Shown here: piece by piece, positions 22,996 to 35,068 of the stretch
How positions within the stretch are numbered: position 1 is the first letter of the stretch
How the letters are laid out: each line of letters starts with the position of its first letter
NCBI GenBank assembly: GCA_963969595.1
Contig: OZ018413.1
Span: 16,295,711 to 16,359,710, forward strand
DNA: 64,000 nt
Origin: Neckera pumila
Lineage: Eukaryota; Streptophyta; Bryopsida; Hypnales; Neckeraceae
Direction: 5' to 3'
The notes under the pieces: model-generated
Told to the model about the DNA's origin: nothing
Seen by the model: only the letters and a program-made list of their open reading frames with translations
The model's database searches: none
Translations under genes and position numbers: made by a program

Positions 22996-24770
22996 ACTTT
23001 GGCATACGGTATCCAAATGTGTCGTTCTTTGGTGCATTGGAACTTCAGTTTTCACTTGCCAATATGAAAAGATGAAAGTTTGACTAGGATAATAATACTA
23101 ACTAGGCAGAGTAGAAAAAAGTGGCAGTTTGGGGGTACTCACTTTATGCACTCAAAATTGCCTATCATTGGCTTTAGTTAGAAAAAAGGGGGTCCCAAAT
23201 AAAGCAAAAAAATTCCCATCAAATTTAGGTATATAGAAATATTGGATATATGAATATGTGTAGATGTATGAATGTATCTATATGTAGATGTATGTATGTG
23301 TGTAGATATGAATACATATATTTGTACATTAAAATGTAGATATGGATGATGATACACATTATCATAAATCTTTTGAACATCTTGAGTTGAAAATTTGGTA
23401 TATCATTCTTGAAATTTGACAAAGGTCTCATTTTTGGAAGTCAATATATTTTATAGGCATTTCCCCATTTGTATGCATAATGCAAGTCTTTCACAATGCA
23501 CTTATTTAGATGGAAATTTGTTTCAAAGTGGATGAAGAAGTAATTTAATTGCACCTCATTGTGACGTATATATAAAATCGGCCCATTTAGTTTCATGTCT
23601 AAAGCGCAAGCTTTTTGAACATGAGAGTCTAGAAGTCGGTTCTAGGATCTATTTCTACTACTTTGAAAACTCATAGTTTATTTATAAGTTGTTCCAAAAT
23701 TGCTTGCAAATATAATATGAAATTTCAACAAGGTTTAACAAAATTTCTAATAGTTCAATTATGAGAATGATTTTAGGTGTAATTACCTTAAAAATATTTT
23801 TTGTACTAACTATATTGAAAGTTACATATGGTGTTTGATTATCCTTTAACTCTTAGATTAAGTGTATTTAAATTCACAATGGATATTAATTAGATTTGGC
23901 ATGTATCAAATTTTTGATTCTTTTATTCTCCATTTTTTTTAGATTAGGAAAGTGACTGAACTTCTAAAGAATCTCAATTTTATGAAGATCCAACAATTGG
24001 AAAAAAAATTGTACAATCTTTTATTTTGAATTAAAACTCAAATTAGGGAAGTAGATCATCATTTTGCTTTGAATATTTATAAACTACTTTGATCCTTGAC
24101 TTCTTCCTAGTACTCAAAACTCGACTCAAAATTGAAGTCCCTAGATCTTTCCTTAGAAACAAAAATATGAGTTGTAGGACTCAACAGCTTGGCAAAGTCA
24201 TATAGAAAAAAAAATATCTAATAGTCCTAAGATATTTTGCTCCGCTTTTGGCATACTTTACTCCCACATATACATTGCCTATCAATCCCAATTTCTTTAT
24301 AGATAACCTAGTACCGATGCTTTGAAACTCTTAAAAAAATGATATTTTTTGTTTAATATAGCCCTTTTTAAAAGATATTGTTTGTTGTAGATGTAGGAAT
24401 ATTTCTCCATTCTTCACATTAGAAACATAGTGGGTTAATCTTTAAGTGATTGAATTAGCTAAAAATAATGAAATCAATTTTTTAAAATTACTATGATACT
24501 AGTATCTCCAAAATATCTATATCATTCATTTATATAGACAATTGCTTGATCTTTTCCATTTATATATTGCAAAATCTTCTTTCAATCTTTTTTGATGAAT
24601 ATTAACAAGGTGAGGTGTGCTTTTTAGAGATATTCATCATACATTAGGTGGATGTTTGAGCATTTAGACTAAGGTAAGAGAATAAAAAATTTCAATACAG
24701 TAAAATAAAAAACTAATTGGTTGGAGGTTTGCATTTAAAGATTAAATGTAATGTTTCCAGCCTTCAAAGA
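22996..24770. other. AT-rich intergenic DNA
   Basis: No gene seen. At 23224-23335 there is a degenerate low-complexity run built on TGTAGATGTATG. The rest is unremarkable. Confidence 0.5.
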
Positions 24771-24771
24771 A

Positions 24772-24958
24772 CCATTAGAGAAAATTTTAGGCCTTTGGAG
24801 GGCTGCTCCATGGCCCAACGAGGTACTCTGAAATTTACTTTCTTTTTGCTCAAAAATTTGTTTTTCCCTATTTCCACCCTACTGGAACTACAGCGGCAGT
24901 GGCGCAAGAATCCAGAATTTTGAATAAGTTATTAAATAAATTTTAAAAAATAACAAAA

Positions 24959-25048
<90 letters not shown>

Positions 25049-25233
25049 CATCTTAAAAAAAATTCAAAAATTCAAAAATTCAAAAAAACCCTGCAAAACT
25101 TGACTGCTCCGACAAGCAGTCAAAGACTTTGACTGCTCACCAAGAGCATTTTTGAAGTTGACAAGCCATGCAAGAAATAGCATGGCATGTCAACTTTAGA
25201 CGGCCCTCCAAGGGGCTGAATTTTTCTCTAATG
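24772..25233. mobile_element. CATTAG-ended MITE, member b
   Basis: Left end CCATTAGAGAAAATTTTAGG and right end GGGGCTGAATTTTTCTCTAATG are inverted, followed inward by GGAGGGC and GCCCTCC. It contains the AAT/ATT palindromic microsatellite and a second inverted pair around GTTGACAAGCCATG and CATGGCATGTCAAC (25157-25194), a diverged form of the paired boxes in the sister elements. Confidence 0.65.
24957..25049. repeat. Palindromic (AAT)n(ATT)n microsatellite
   Basis: A run of AAT triplets turns directly into a run of ATT triplets, so the 93-bp tract is self-complementary and can fold into a perfect hairpin. Confidence 0.95.
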
Positions 25234-26534
25234 CTAGTATAGAGATCCATTGTCTAAAACTACAGCTATTAGTTTGAAGTGGAACAAATTAAAAGTTTGA
25301 TTGTAAAAATTCAACATAGTTTTCAAACAAACCAAAAAACAGTTTCATTTTTTTTTATTAGGTCTTTTTTTTAAATGCAATTTGTACCAATGTCACACAC
25401 TTTTTAATTAACCCGTAAAGGCCCAAGGCCTTTAGGAGGTCCAAAACCACTAAGAACTGCCATTTCTACCACAATCACTCAAGAAACCTCAAAAAACATT
25501 TTTTTTAAGAATCTAATTGTAGTATCTTGCACTTTACTTGTCTCAAATCATGTGGTAAAAATTTCACAAAGTTTGACCATACGGATTTGAAGATATTAGT
25601 ATTTGAAGTTGAAAAGGTAAATTTATTTGAATGTTGGCTTGCAATTTCAAGTGACTTTGACCGCCATTTGTGGAATTTTTTGCACTATAGACCATAGGTT
25701 AAGAAAATCTTTTGTTGAGAATTTGAGTTGAGAGTCAAAGAATTTTTTCTCAGAATGTCAAAACTTGATTTTTACATATAAAAAAATTGTTAAATAGAAG
25801 TAGGTCCAAGATTGAATGAAACACTAAATTGTTAATAGTTTTAAGATAGAATTGAAACATCATATCCCAATAGTGAGATTGTATTTGCAAAAAAATTGAA
25901 AGTTGCATTCAAAAATGAATTCTATAAGTTGTTATTTGAAAAAGATGCGTAGATTGCCCAAAAAACAAGATTGTCTATAACTTTTTCATTATTAGTCCAA
26001 ATAGAATGAGTCAAAGTTTCAATTGTAGACAAAAATATAATCTTTCAGAAAAAAATCAAAAGAGTTCGTTTGTTTTTTGTTTTTTCAGTACTAGAAAATG
26101 ATGTCCAAATCAACAAAAAATCATCAATTTTTTGTTGAATTGGGCACTACAACGACCGTTTTTACAGGTTTTTGTTGATTTGGCACAAGGTAACAAAATG
26201 GTTATAAATTGCTTGTTGATTTGTGTATTACAACATCCAAATCAACAAAACAATCAACAATTTTTTGTTTATGTAGACTTACAAAAGTTTTAAATGAATG
26301 TTTTTCAATCTGGCAATGTTAAAATCTCTACGGTTGGATTCTATATACAAATTTTTTATTTTATTTTAAATTTAATAATTCATCTTCATTCATAAGTTGG
26401 TGTTTTTGAACTCAACAGACTTTGTTGGCCGTTTTGGCATAGTAGAATAAATTTTTTGAATAAATTTTGAGCTAAAAAAAGTTACAAAGTCATAACTTTC
26501 ATCTCCAAAAATCTGTTTTGGAATTTGGAACCTC

Positions 26535-26828
26535 CATTAGAGGAGATTTGGAGTTCTTGGAGGGCCGTTTTAGGCTCGTTTTCTAATCTGGCCAGATTCA
26601 ATGAACGCCTGTACGGGCGTGTCAGAATTTTTGTTTCAAAAAGAAAAAAAGAAAAAAGAATTTTACCAAAATATCATTTTAAGCAAATTTTTTTTTTTTC
26701 AAAAAATGACGTGGCAGTTGTTGTGCCACGTCAACCAGCTGCTGTAGCTATGTTCCCGCAGTCTGAGAATGCAGTAGAATGTAGGGGAACTCTTGGAGCC
26801 CTCCAAGACCCCCAAATCTCATCTAATG
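26535..26828. mobile_element. CATTAG-ended MITE, member c
   Basis: A 294-bp element with inverted ends CATTAGAGGAGATTTGGAG and the complementary CAAATCTCATCTAATG, then GGAGGGCC and GAGCCCTCC inward. Its centre carries the best copy of the paired boxes: TGACGTGGCA at 26707-26716 and its exact complement TGCCACGTCA at 26724-26733. It lies inside the CACTA-like element. Confidence 0.75.
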
Positions 26829-27124
26829 CAACCAAAAGTTATGGACAAAATTCAGAGGTGGGTTGAAATGGACATTTTCTTTGACATATGTAAACACCTT
26901 CTTTGAATTTTAATCATAACTTTTGATTGAAGAATCTAAAGCTCAAATGGATTTTTGGAGATAAAAGTTAGCTTTATTGTCTAACTTTCTTTATTTAAGA
27001 GTTTATTCAAAAAACATATTTTGTTATGCCAAAACGGCCATTGAAGTCTGCTGAGTTTACAAAGCAAAGGAAAAACAAATGCAAAAACAATATAAATTTA
27101 ATAGAACTCCCATTACGTTCATCA

Positions 27125-27328
27125 AAGATTATGGATGGTTCAATGGTTTAGAACCTTGGACCTCAACCATGAGGTCTAGGGTTCAAAACTTGTTGGTGAC
27201 GGCCGCTCGCATGGTGGGTTTTCCTAGGTGGCTTGTAGGATTGCATAGGTGGCAACTTCCTTACGACGTGGCACTTGCCACATGGCGACCTCCTATTGGC
27301 CAATTTTTTTTTTTTTTTTTTTTTTTTC
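27125..27328 (+). mobile_element. Possible tRNA-derived SINE
   Basis: The head resembles a tRNA gene: a box-A-like TGGTTCAATGGTT at 27135-27147 and a box-B-like AGGGTTCAAAACT about 32 bp further on. It ends in a 23-base T run (27305-27327), as some plant SINEs (Au type) do. The body also contains GACGTGGCA and TGCCACATGG in inverted order. Target duplications were not found, so this is tentative. Confidence 0.4.
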
Positions 27329-27696
27329 AAATTTTTTTCACATGTCCAAATCAACAATTGAATCATCAGTTTTTGGTTAAATAGTGTCAAAAACAACTTG
27401 ACTAAAGCCACTCCAGATTGTTACCAATTAGAGCAATTTTTGGTTATATTTTTGTTAAATTTGTCGCGAATTTTCTAGTAGTGTTTTGTTCTGCCCGACA
27501 AACTATTTTTAGGACTTCAGATGGCATAACTTTTACTCTCACGCACCAATTGAAACAAAAATTATACTTTTAAAAAGCTATTGTGATTTCCTATCTTCAA
27601 AAAAGTTTCAAAAAATTAGGTCAAAATTTGAGGTTACACAAGCTTGCCTAAAATCCCAAGTGTCCTTCGAGGGGATTTTGGGCCTTTAGAGGTTAA

Positions 27697-29154
27697 GGGT
27701 CTCCTTCCTTTATTACACTGGAATCACCATAGCACATTGAGCATCGACAAAGTAAAGCATTGGGGTTTGATTTTGAAACAATATTCACTTTCATAAATTT
27801 GATATTCAATCTTATTTCAATATTGGTTCCATAGTTACATAAAAGGTAATATTGAAACAACATTGAAATTAATAATGAAATACATCTTCAAACAGATATG
27901 AATTCACTATTATCCAAATATAATTAATGGTAGGAGGGAATTGTTACACTTTTCTTTGTCTGTATTATATTGGAATAATATATGGAAGCCTACAAAATGA
28001 AAGATCTAATTTGAGATACTATGTTTGCCTTAATTAAGGATTATACTTCATTTACAAAAGTCAAACTAATGTTATCACTAGTAGAAAAATTGAATTTTCT
28101 ACTAGTGCATTGAGCAAAAATATGCCAAGTGATATGTAAAGAAATTTGACTTATTTGAATATTTCCAATTATTCCTTTGCAAGTTTCATTGAAAAAAACT
28201 TTGCAATTCAATAACTTGTAGACTCTATGTATGTCCAAAATATTAGAAAAATTTATACTACTTCTATTCACTGAATATTTGAGCTCCAAATATTCAAGAT
28301 GAAACTATAGGCTTATCAAAATCATTTTAATTATTGAAATTAGGCACATTATTTGAGTAGTGTTCTTAAGCTCTTAAACAATCAAGGAGCTTCAATAAAA
28401 TATAAATATAAAAATATAACATACATGATTTGAATTAAATTTGGTATAAAAAGTCATTAGTAGGAAAGAGCTACAATAGAAAAGTTGATCCTACAAGTCC
28501 AAATGGGCACCAATGATTGTGGTGCTCATATGAGCTTGCAAAACCAAACTCTCCTATGATCCCTTAGTGCCCAAAGACCTCTTTTGATAAGTGAATATGT
28601 TGAGAATTTTTATCAAAAACTATCACAATAATCAATTTCCAGAAATATTTTTAAATTTTTTGTCAAGTCAAATTCAAAGCATTAAACTATAAATGTGCGT
28701 AACCTTGGCTTTTTAGTAGACAATAGTGGAAGCTCTTCAAGCCAGAAAATGACTTTCAAGCTAATTTGGAAAAAAGACATACCCGTTTTACTTAGAAATA
28801 ATTGTAAACTTGCAAACCACAATGAAGTGAAATAGAGATCTGCTTTTAATTAGAACAATGATACCTTGCAACAAAATTTTGTATTTTTTAAATATTTAAT
28901 ACTACAACAACCAAAAAAATAGAATTAATGATCACGGTGTAAATTTTTATATTGGTCTAATACTAGATCAACCAAGCATGCCAACTTTGACATGTATATT
29001 CTCAGTAGTTCCCTAAAGAGTGTCCCAAATTGGTTCAATATTAAAGTATGCATTAATATTGATAGTAGTAGATAATTTAGTAATTGCTTCAAACCAGTAT
29101 AATGGCATGGCCTTGAATTCCCCATGTTCATAGTTTAGCATTTTGTAACATTAT
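27697..29154. other. AT-rich intergenic DNA with a short CACTA-tip palindrome
   Basis: No gene seen. At 28076-28107 a 32-bp perfect palindrome CACTAGTAGAAAA...TTTTCTACTAGTG looks like two CACTA-type termini joined almost tip to tip. Confidence 0.5.
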
Positions 29155-29592
29155 TTAACCCCTAAAAGCCCAAGGGGTTTGGTCAAAATACAAATGTGTT
29201 ATAAAATATAAGTTCTAAATTTTTTTTGAAGTTTGCATCAAAGAAGATAATGTGAAGTATGAAAAGTAGAAAGCATTCGTACGGTCAAAGTTGTAAAATT
29301 ATTCTTAGATTATTTTTAAATAAATTTTGAAGATATAACTTCAAAAATTCACCAAAAATACAATTTCTATTATTAGCATTTGAATTTTTTTTGATTGGTC
29401 AAAATTGTGGTTTCTATTGATTTGTGAAAAATGCATGAGATCTAGTATTGAAAATACCAATACCTTCCCCAAATAGTAAGTTTTTCAACACTAGGCAAAT
29501 CTAGACACTTTGTGCTATTTTTCTTATAGTTTTTGTTTGACCGTAGTGATATGAGTTTTGAGTATAAATATTGATAGACAACCCAATCTTTT

Positions 29593-29630
<38 letters not shown>

Positions 29631-29713
29631 TTTTTTTTTTTTTTTTTGCCCAGAAAATTTTGCCCAAAGTCGGGCAGCGACCATAAATGGTCACTTGAAT
29701 GCTTAGAGGTTAG
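29155..29713. mobile_element. TTAA-flanked element, copy 4
   Basis: Left end TTAACCCCTAAAAGCCCAAGG, right end GAATGCTTAGAGGTTAG. A long A run followed by a T run (29596-29647) and GGGCAGCGACC near the right end match the T-run plus GCCCG region of copies 2 and 3. It is shorter than the others (about 560 bp). Confidence 0.5.
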
Positions 29714-30639
29714 AGGATTGGAATTTTTCCTCAATGCAATCCAATAAATAGACAAAACATTTCAAGTGCTAATAGTTCAACAAGCAAGTAAGAACAAAGA
29801 AGAAACTACCGTAGTCTATTGACAAGCTAATACAAGCGAGAAGAAACAAACAACTAAACGTAAGTATCTCTACCTAAACAAGTATGTGTTACTTTTGTAC
29901 ATATCTTTTCGTACGATCTTTGGTGCAAGTTTCTATTTGATTTTTAAATGATTGAAAATATTAAAATCCCTATGTGACAATTTTAGAATGCTCCTACTCC
30001 GACATCTAAATGTCAACATTCTACAAGATATAAGAAGTGAATTCTTGAGAATGGTGAACCCTCACATGCCACTATTGCATTTAATGTATGTTTCATTTTC
30101 ATTTGTCCACATCACTTTTGAACTCTTGAACCATTGCACAGTGTTGCTAAGGTAGAACAATCCATCATGGTTAGAATAGAAATTTGCCTTCATGTCTTTG
30201 TTGAATTTAAAAAAAGTTCCCCCACATAAAGACAAGTGTGAGAAATGGCAAGAGCAATTGAAAGGATCTTTTTTCAATAAAGTATAAATTTATTATGCAT
30301 TTTTGAAGTGTGCTACCCATCATGTCCCAAAAGAGTTTTAAGACTACCCCAAAACCAAAATTAATTATATCTACAATGCTTATCTTATATATTTACCTAA
30401 AGTAGTCGCAATATTGTATAATATGGCCACAACTTAAAGGCCTAAAATACCCACTTCCTGTAATAAATTTACACTCAAAAGCTATAAGTTCCTATATATT
30501 GTAAATACTAATCACTCCATCAATGTCTTAGAATCTAATTGTGGCCCAAATCTCCTTTATTGAAAACACCTTATAATGGAATCATTTCCCAAGTATTTGT
30601 GATGAGTCTTTTGACCTTAGTTACTAGGCTATTCTACTC
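29714..30639. other. AT-rich intergenic DNA, no feature seen
   Basis: No supported gene or repeat border. Confidence 0.45.
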
Positions 30640-30935
30640 TAAGGTAGGAAGTCCATGAAGCATCTAAAAGCATCCACCTCTTGAAAGGTACAATGTTTGT
30701 ACATTTTGCTTTCTCACTGCACCAATAATGTACAAATTGTGTACATTTTAGAAGGTGGATGCTATTAGTAACCACTACGTTTCAACTTCAAAAATTCATA
30801 TATAATTCCACAAAGCTCCAAAAAATATGAAACAACCTGGGCTAGATGCCAATTCCATTTGTCTTTCAAGGAGCGTAACCTACCCAAATTCAATTTTCAG
30901 CCCTTAAATGGGCACTTTATGGACTTCCTACCTTA
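30640..30935. mobile_element. Inverted-repeat element at the left edge of module 1
   Basis: Outer inverted ends AAGGTAGGAAGTCCATGAAG and CTTTATGGACTTCCTACCTT. A second inverted pair inside (AGCATCCACCTCTTGAAAGG at about 30669 and its partner ending GGTGGATGCT at about 30774) suggests one element nested in another. A shortened relative lies at 55555-55660, at the same place in module 3. Confidence 0.6.
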
Positions 30936-33214
30936 TTTTTCTTCCCATGGATGTAGAGATAATAAAAAAGGAAATTTTCAATTTTCTTTTTCTGCAAGGA
31001 TTCGGATGACAACCCCAACTCCATTGTGAAATAATGTGAAGTTTAAAAAAACAAAATGGAATAATGTGATGTTACTCCATGTGGTTTAAACAGGCAGGTT
31101 ATCAAGAAAGATTCACCATACAATTCCAAGCGGCAGCTTCATCAAGAAGGCCTGCAATGCCTAAGCTTACACATTCATGTGATTAATTCCAGTTCCTCCA
31201 TGAAGTCACACACTATCTAAATTAAATGTGGATGTGGAGAAGGAATCAACGTTCGGGGAGTTTTTGGAGTTGCCCTAGTAATTTGCCTCCTCTTTGGAGA
31301 AGGAGCCCGGGTTTTTTTCCAAAGGCATTGGCTGCATCATACCTCTCCTTATCAAAATCTCCCGGTTCGTTTCCTTTGGTATTGAATTCTCACTAGTCGG
31401 TATCCTTTAACTTCAAATTTGCACAGGCTACAATCCTCTTCTTTCAAAGATACGGTATATTCAATTTGAAACTAAACTCTAATTTCAAGTGTTACATCAA
31501 GCAAACATGGACAATAGAGTAGGGGCTTGCCGCCACAATCAAGCTCTAAAGCAATACCTGCCTTATCCAAGAACATACCCCATCTCCAGCAACTTGAGTA
31601 TTAGTCTTAGATTTGACATGGCAAGCAGCTAACATCTGATAGTTTCTAATATGATGGCAGTTGCATATCCACCTTTTTATTTTTGCAAACCAATTGATTC
31701 CCATTCCTACAAAAAAAATTTGTCTGATTTTGTATCCTAGCTCCATTTTTCACACTCCACTGACTGGTTATTTTCCCAAAGGCACCGCCTAACAATGAAC
31801 TAACCGGTGATTCTCTCAAGCTTTGGAAGGAATTCATTTGCACATGGAGGAATTTCAATCCACTGGAAGTTTAATTTTAGTTGAGAAAAGGTGAGGATTT
31901 TGAGGGAGGACTTCTACAACAAAGGGACTTGCAACTTTCTTTTCAAGTAAAACTCAAGAGTGATGTGCACATTGCCCCCTTGTGCATCTGATTCAAGGCC
32001 AGCATGGCTTACATATGCATGACTTCTTTTCCCCAGTTCCAGGCCTGGACACTTGAGCCTTCCATCCACTCCAGAACAAATTTTAGGTTTGTGAATTCAG
32101 CAAATGCTCAGAACTTACACTAAAAAATGAATAAATACCTTCAGTTTGATGCAAGTCTTACATCAGCTTTCTCTCATCAGCGAACATAACCCTGGACGGA
32201 CGCTGCGGACCTTCTCCAAGCTCAAGGAGATGTCCACTGCTTTGCCTCTTGTAAAACGACAAAAGCACAGATTCTTTGCCACAGAGATTTGAAAAGTGCA
32301 ACCTTACAGACATCTGGGTCACACAAATCCGCATCAGCGTGTCAAAAAAAATGTTCGCAACAGAGGTAGCATACTCAATCTTCCCATCAATACAAGGTTT
32401 CAATTCAACGACGTTCATTGTTTCCTTTCACATTTGGGAAAATGGGAAACCCTAATTATGAAAATACACGGAGACCACGCATCACGCCATTGGAGTCACC
32501 AATGTTGAAAACAAAGACTGAAGTAGTCCGATCACCTGTTTCGGAGGTGCAGGAGTTGATCCAGGAGCCGTTGCAGTGGAGATGGTATTTGCAATGTAGC
32601 TCAGTTGGCCATAGCTTTGCCTTGCATACGGAACCTGATTTTCCTCCAGCCAAATTTATTGCATCCCATACACCCTGCAGCAATCCATACAATGACGCAG
32701 GCAAATGGACTTACGAGACGAACATTGACTGGGCGAACGGCACCGGAGAGATGTACTTTTGTGATATATCTTAGCACTTGCAACTGGAATTCGTTAGTTT
32801 CTTTTCTTTTGGCAGTACCAATGCAAGCCCGCAGGGAATCAAAGACACACTTCCCATTGATTTTCCCGAATTACAAAGGACCTAGTCTTCAGGGATTCCC
32901 TGCCGTTCCTACCGCAACACATGGGTAGGCAAGATGAAGCCATAAATATAAAACTTGGACCATACTTCCTAGTTGAAGGTTAGGACTCAATCATCAATAG
33001 TTGTAAGTATTGCAGTTTCAAATCAGTTATTTATAACAGAACTTTGAATTTACAAATTAATTCATTCAAAAATTGGGATCAATACCACTTTACTGTACTC
33101 ACAGGCTGAACTCGCAATCTCACAAATACAGTCATATGAACTCCGAATTCCAATCTGTCTGAACTCACAATACAGTCATATGACCAGGAGATCAATGGAG
33201 AATATTAATACCAC

Positions 33215-33220
33215 TTTATT
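33215..33220 (-). terminator. Putative poly(A) signal of F-box gene 1
   Basis: AATAAA on the - strand, about 270 bp past the stop codon. The same ACAATAAA context recurs past genes 2 (38740-38745) and 3 (57971-57976). Confidence 0.45.
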
Positions 33221-33490
33221 GTATTCACAGTCTGAAACACAATCCAAGGCCTAATTTGTCAAAGACACATGGACAAAAACATGTGACATCACTTCACACT
33301 CGATCCATCAATGATGCTTGAAGTTCCACATTACACTTCACTCAAAATTTTGAAGTTCCGCATTCCAGTTCACTCAAAAGTTTACAAGATGTAAAAGACA
33401 AAATCATCTCCAGTCCGTCATTTCTGAAGACCGGCCTGAAAGTTCTGATGAATTCCAGAGCTCCTAGCCACAAGGTGAAATTAAAACCTG

Positions 33491-35068
33491 CTATGGTCGA
33501 ATATTCCAGTGAAGCTCACACATCACATTTGTCAAGAAAGACTGTGCATCTCTATTGGTCCACCAAGGAAACCGAGGGAGTGCACGCCACTCACAGGTAG
33601 CCAAGTCGTAAACCCATCCATTCTCATGCTGCGTGACGGGGTCGTCGTAGACAAGCCATCCACCATCTTGAAACACAAACAGGAAGCCACTGCAAGCATG
33701 AATCCTGGGAGTTAGCCTATGCACATCCTGCTGCCAAAAAAACCCTGGGAAACAACTGTGCGTTTCCTCCTTCACCCATGATGTCTCATTCTCTGGAACA
33801 CAATACTCTGAGATAAAAGCTGCGTCCTCTCTTAGATCCCAATACAATACAAAGAGACGGTCCTTCATGAGGGTATATGTGATCACCTCCTCCCCCAACC
33901 ACTTCTCCTCATCCTGTTCAAAATCATAGTACTTTCCGTCACGGCAGTCATATGCACAGGGACCTAATTCATGTGCGCCCCAGATTGAGTGATAATTCCG
34001 ACTCCAATAGTGTGCAATGCCAAAAATGCGACCCAGTGATGGCTTCGGCTTGGTCCACTGTTGGACCTCAGAGTCGTATACTTCTGCTTCCACCGGCGGA
34101 GCATGCTTCACTACAATGACCTTGTAGTGATATGTGTTGCGGTCTACGATGATCCGCATCATGGTAAGCTCCGAATACGTCAACACGTTCAAATTCGGGA
34201 GTCGATTAGCGACTCCAGTCATTGGATTGATCACAAATATACTATTCAAACAGGTTTCATGGTCCTTTTCAACGTAGCTCACCAGTCCTGCATCCGCCGC
34301 GCCATTCATGTGCTCCCACCATTCTAGTGATGAAAAGTTCAACAGTCTGCACAAAAATTCATTTGACTGGGACAATTAGCCAAAAGTGAAGGATGTACCA
34401 CATAAAATAATCAGATGAGCCGAAAATGCTTAAGTCACCCGAAAATGCAATCGGAAAGACAAAAATTAATTTTCTACCTAAAGTGGTGATCAAAAGTTCC
34501 AGACTGAAGTAATTTAAAAAAACATGGGACTAGCACTGCACCTGCGGTTTGCAGAGCTACCTGCAACATAGACATGCAATGCATGCCACCGATTGTTTCT
34601 CCCATCCAAAACATGCAGCCAAAAACTGGAATGTTCCCCCGGAGTGACTCCTGCCAATATCCTGGGAGAGGACTCCTTCAATGCTACCGTGAACTCCGAG
34701 GAGGAAGATTGCAAGCTCAACTTCCATTCCTTGGAAAGGGATTTGAGGCGGCAGATGTTGGGAAACGGCAGTTTTGCAAACACGCGCTGCAGAAGCTCCA
34801 TAGGTAGCGTGCTCCAGAGGGCAGGGTTCAGGACCTGCTCATGTTCGCAGCATGAATGTGTGCAAGTGGAAATCACATTATATCGATGGGTGGCTTTGTT
34901 CGCCAGAACAAGGTCCGATTCTTGTGATACATCTAAAAGAATTTTCCTCTGAGTCCCAAGATCGGTGGCTCCTGAAGTGATCAGCTCATCCAGCTTGTCT
35001 CGCAATGTGCGTGCTACTCGAAGATAGTCACGCTTTCCATCTAGGGTTTTCTTGGCGGAGATTTCCAT
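33491..35068 (-). CDS. F-box protein with kelch-like C-terminal region (copy 1)
   Basis: Two exons, 34542-35068 and 33491-34346, joined by a 195-bp GT-AG intron, give 460 residues. Presumed role (family): substrate receptor of an SCF E3 ubiquitin ligase, binding SKP1 through the F-box. An N-terminal helical, charged region (about 1-75) precedes the F-box at about 80-125, visible as LPMELLQRVFAKLPFPNICR then LSKEW. The second exon encodes kelch/FBA-like blades, with repeating motifs such as EVYDSEVQQW, CAYDCRDGKY and WVYDLATCEWRALPRFPWW. Start choice: the ATG at 35068 follows a clear acceptor TTTGCTTTTGCAG ending at 35093, so an upstream in-frame ATG lies in an intron. The 5' leader is therefore spliced. 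No frame breaks. The substrate is unknown. Confidence 0.85.

Larger units (their letters stand above)
26086..27483. mobile_element. CACTA-like non-autonomous element (nested)
   Basis: Left end CAGTACTAGAAAATGATG, right end TTTTCTAGTAGTG (complement CACTACTAGAAAA), flanked by TTT on both sides (26083-26085 and 27484-27486), consistent with a 3-bp target duplication. AATCAACAAA-type short repeats near the ends resemble the subterminal repeats of CACTA elements. No transposase is seen. Confidence 0.6.
25408..27696. mobile_element. TTAA-flanked element, copy 3, with nested insertions
   Basis: Left end TTAACCCGTAAAGGCCCAAGG, right end GGGCCTTTAGAGGTTAA. The outer parts (25408-26085 and 27484-27696) match the left and right portions of copies 1 and 2. 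The middle 1.4 kb is a separate CACTA-like element at 26086-27483 that itself carries a MITE and a SINE-like unit. Counterpart junctions: copy 2 reads continuously through T-run then GCTGCCCGAG, whereas here the T-run and TTCTGCCCGAC are separated by the insertion. Confidence 0.6.

Noticed and set aside
32158..32418. 86-codon - strand frame (MNVVELKPCIDGKIEY...) in module 1
   Set aside because: The same place in modules 2 and 3 has a stop after five codons (GTTAACTGA), so it is not a conserved gene.
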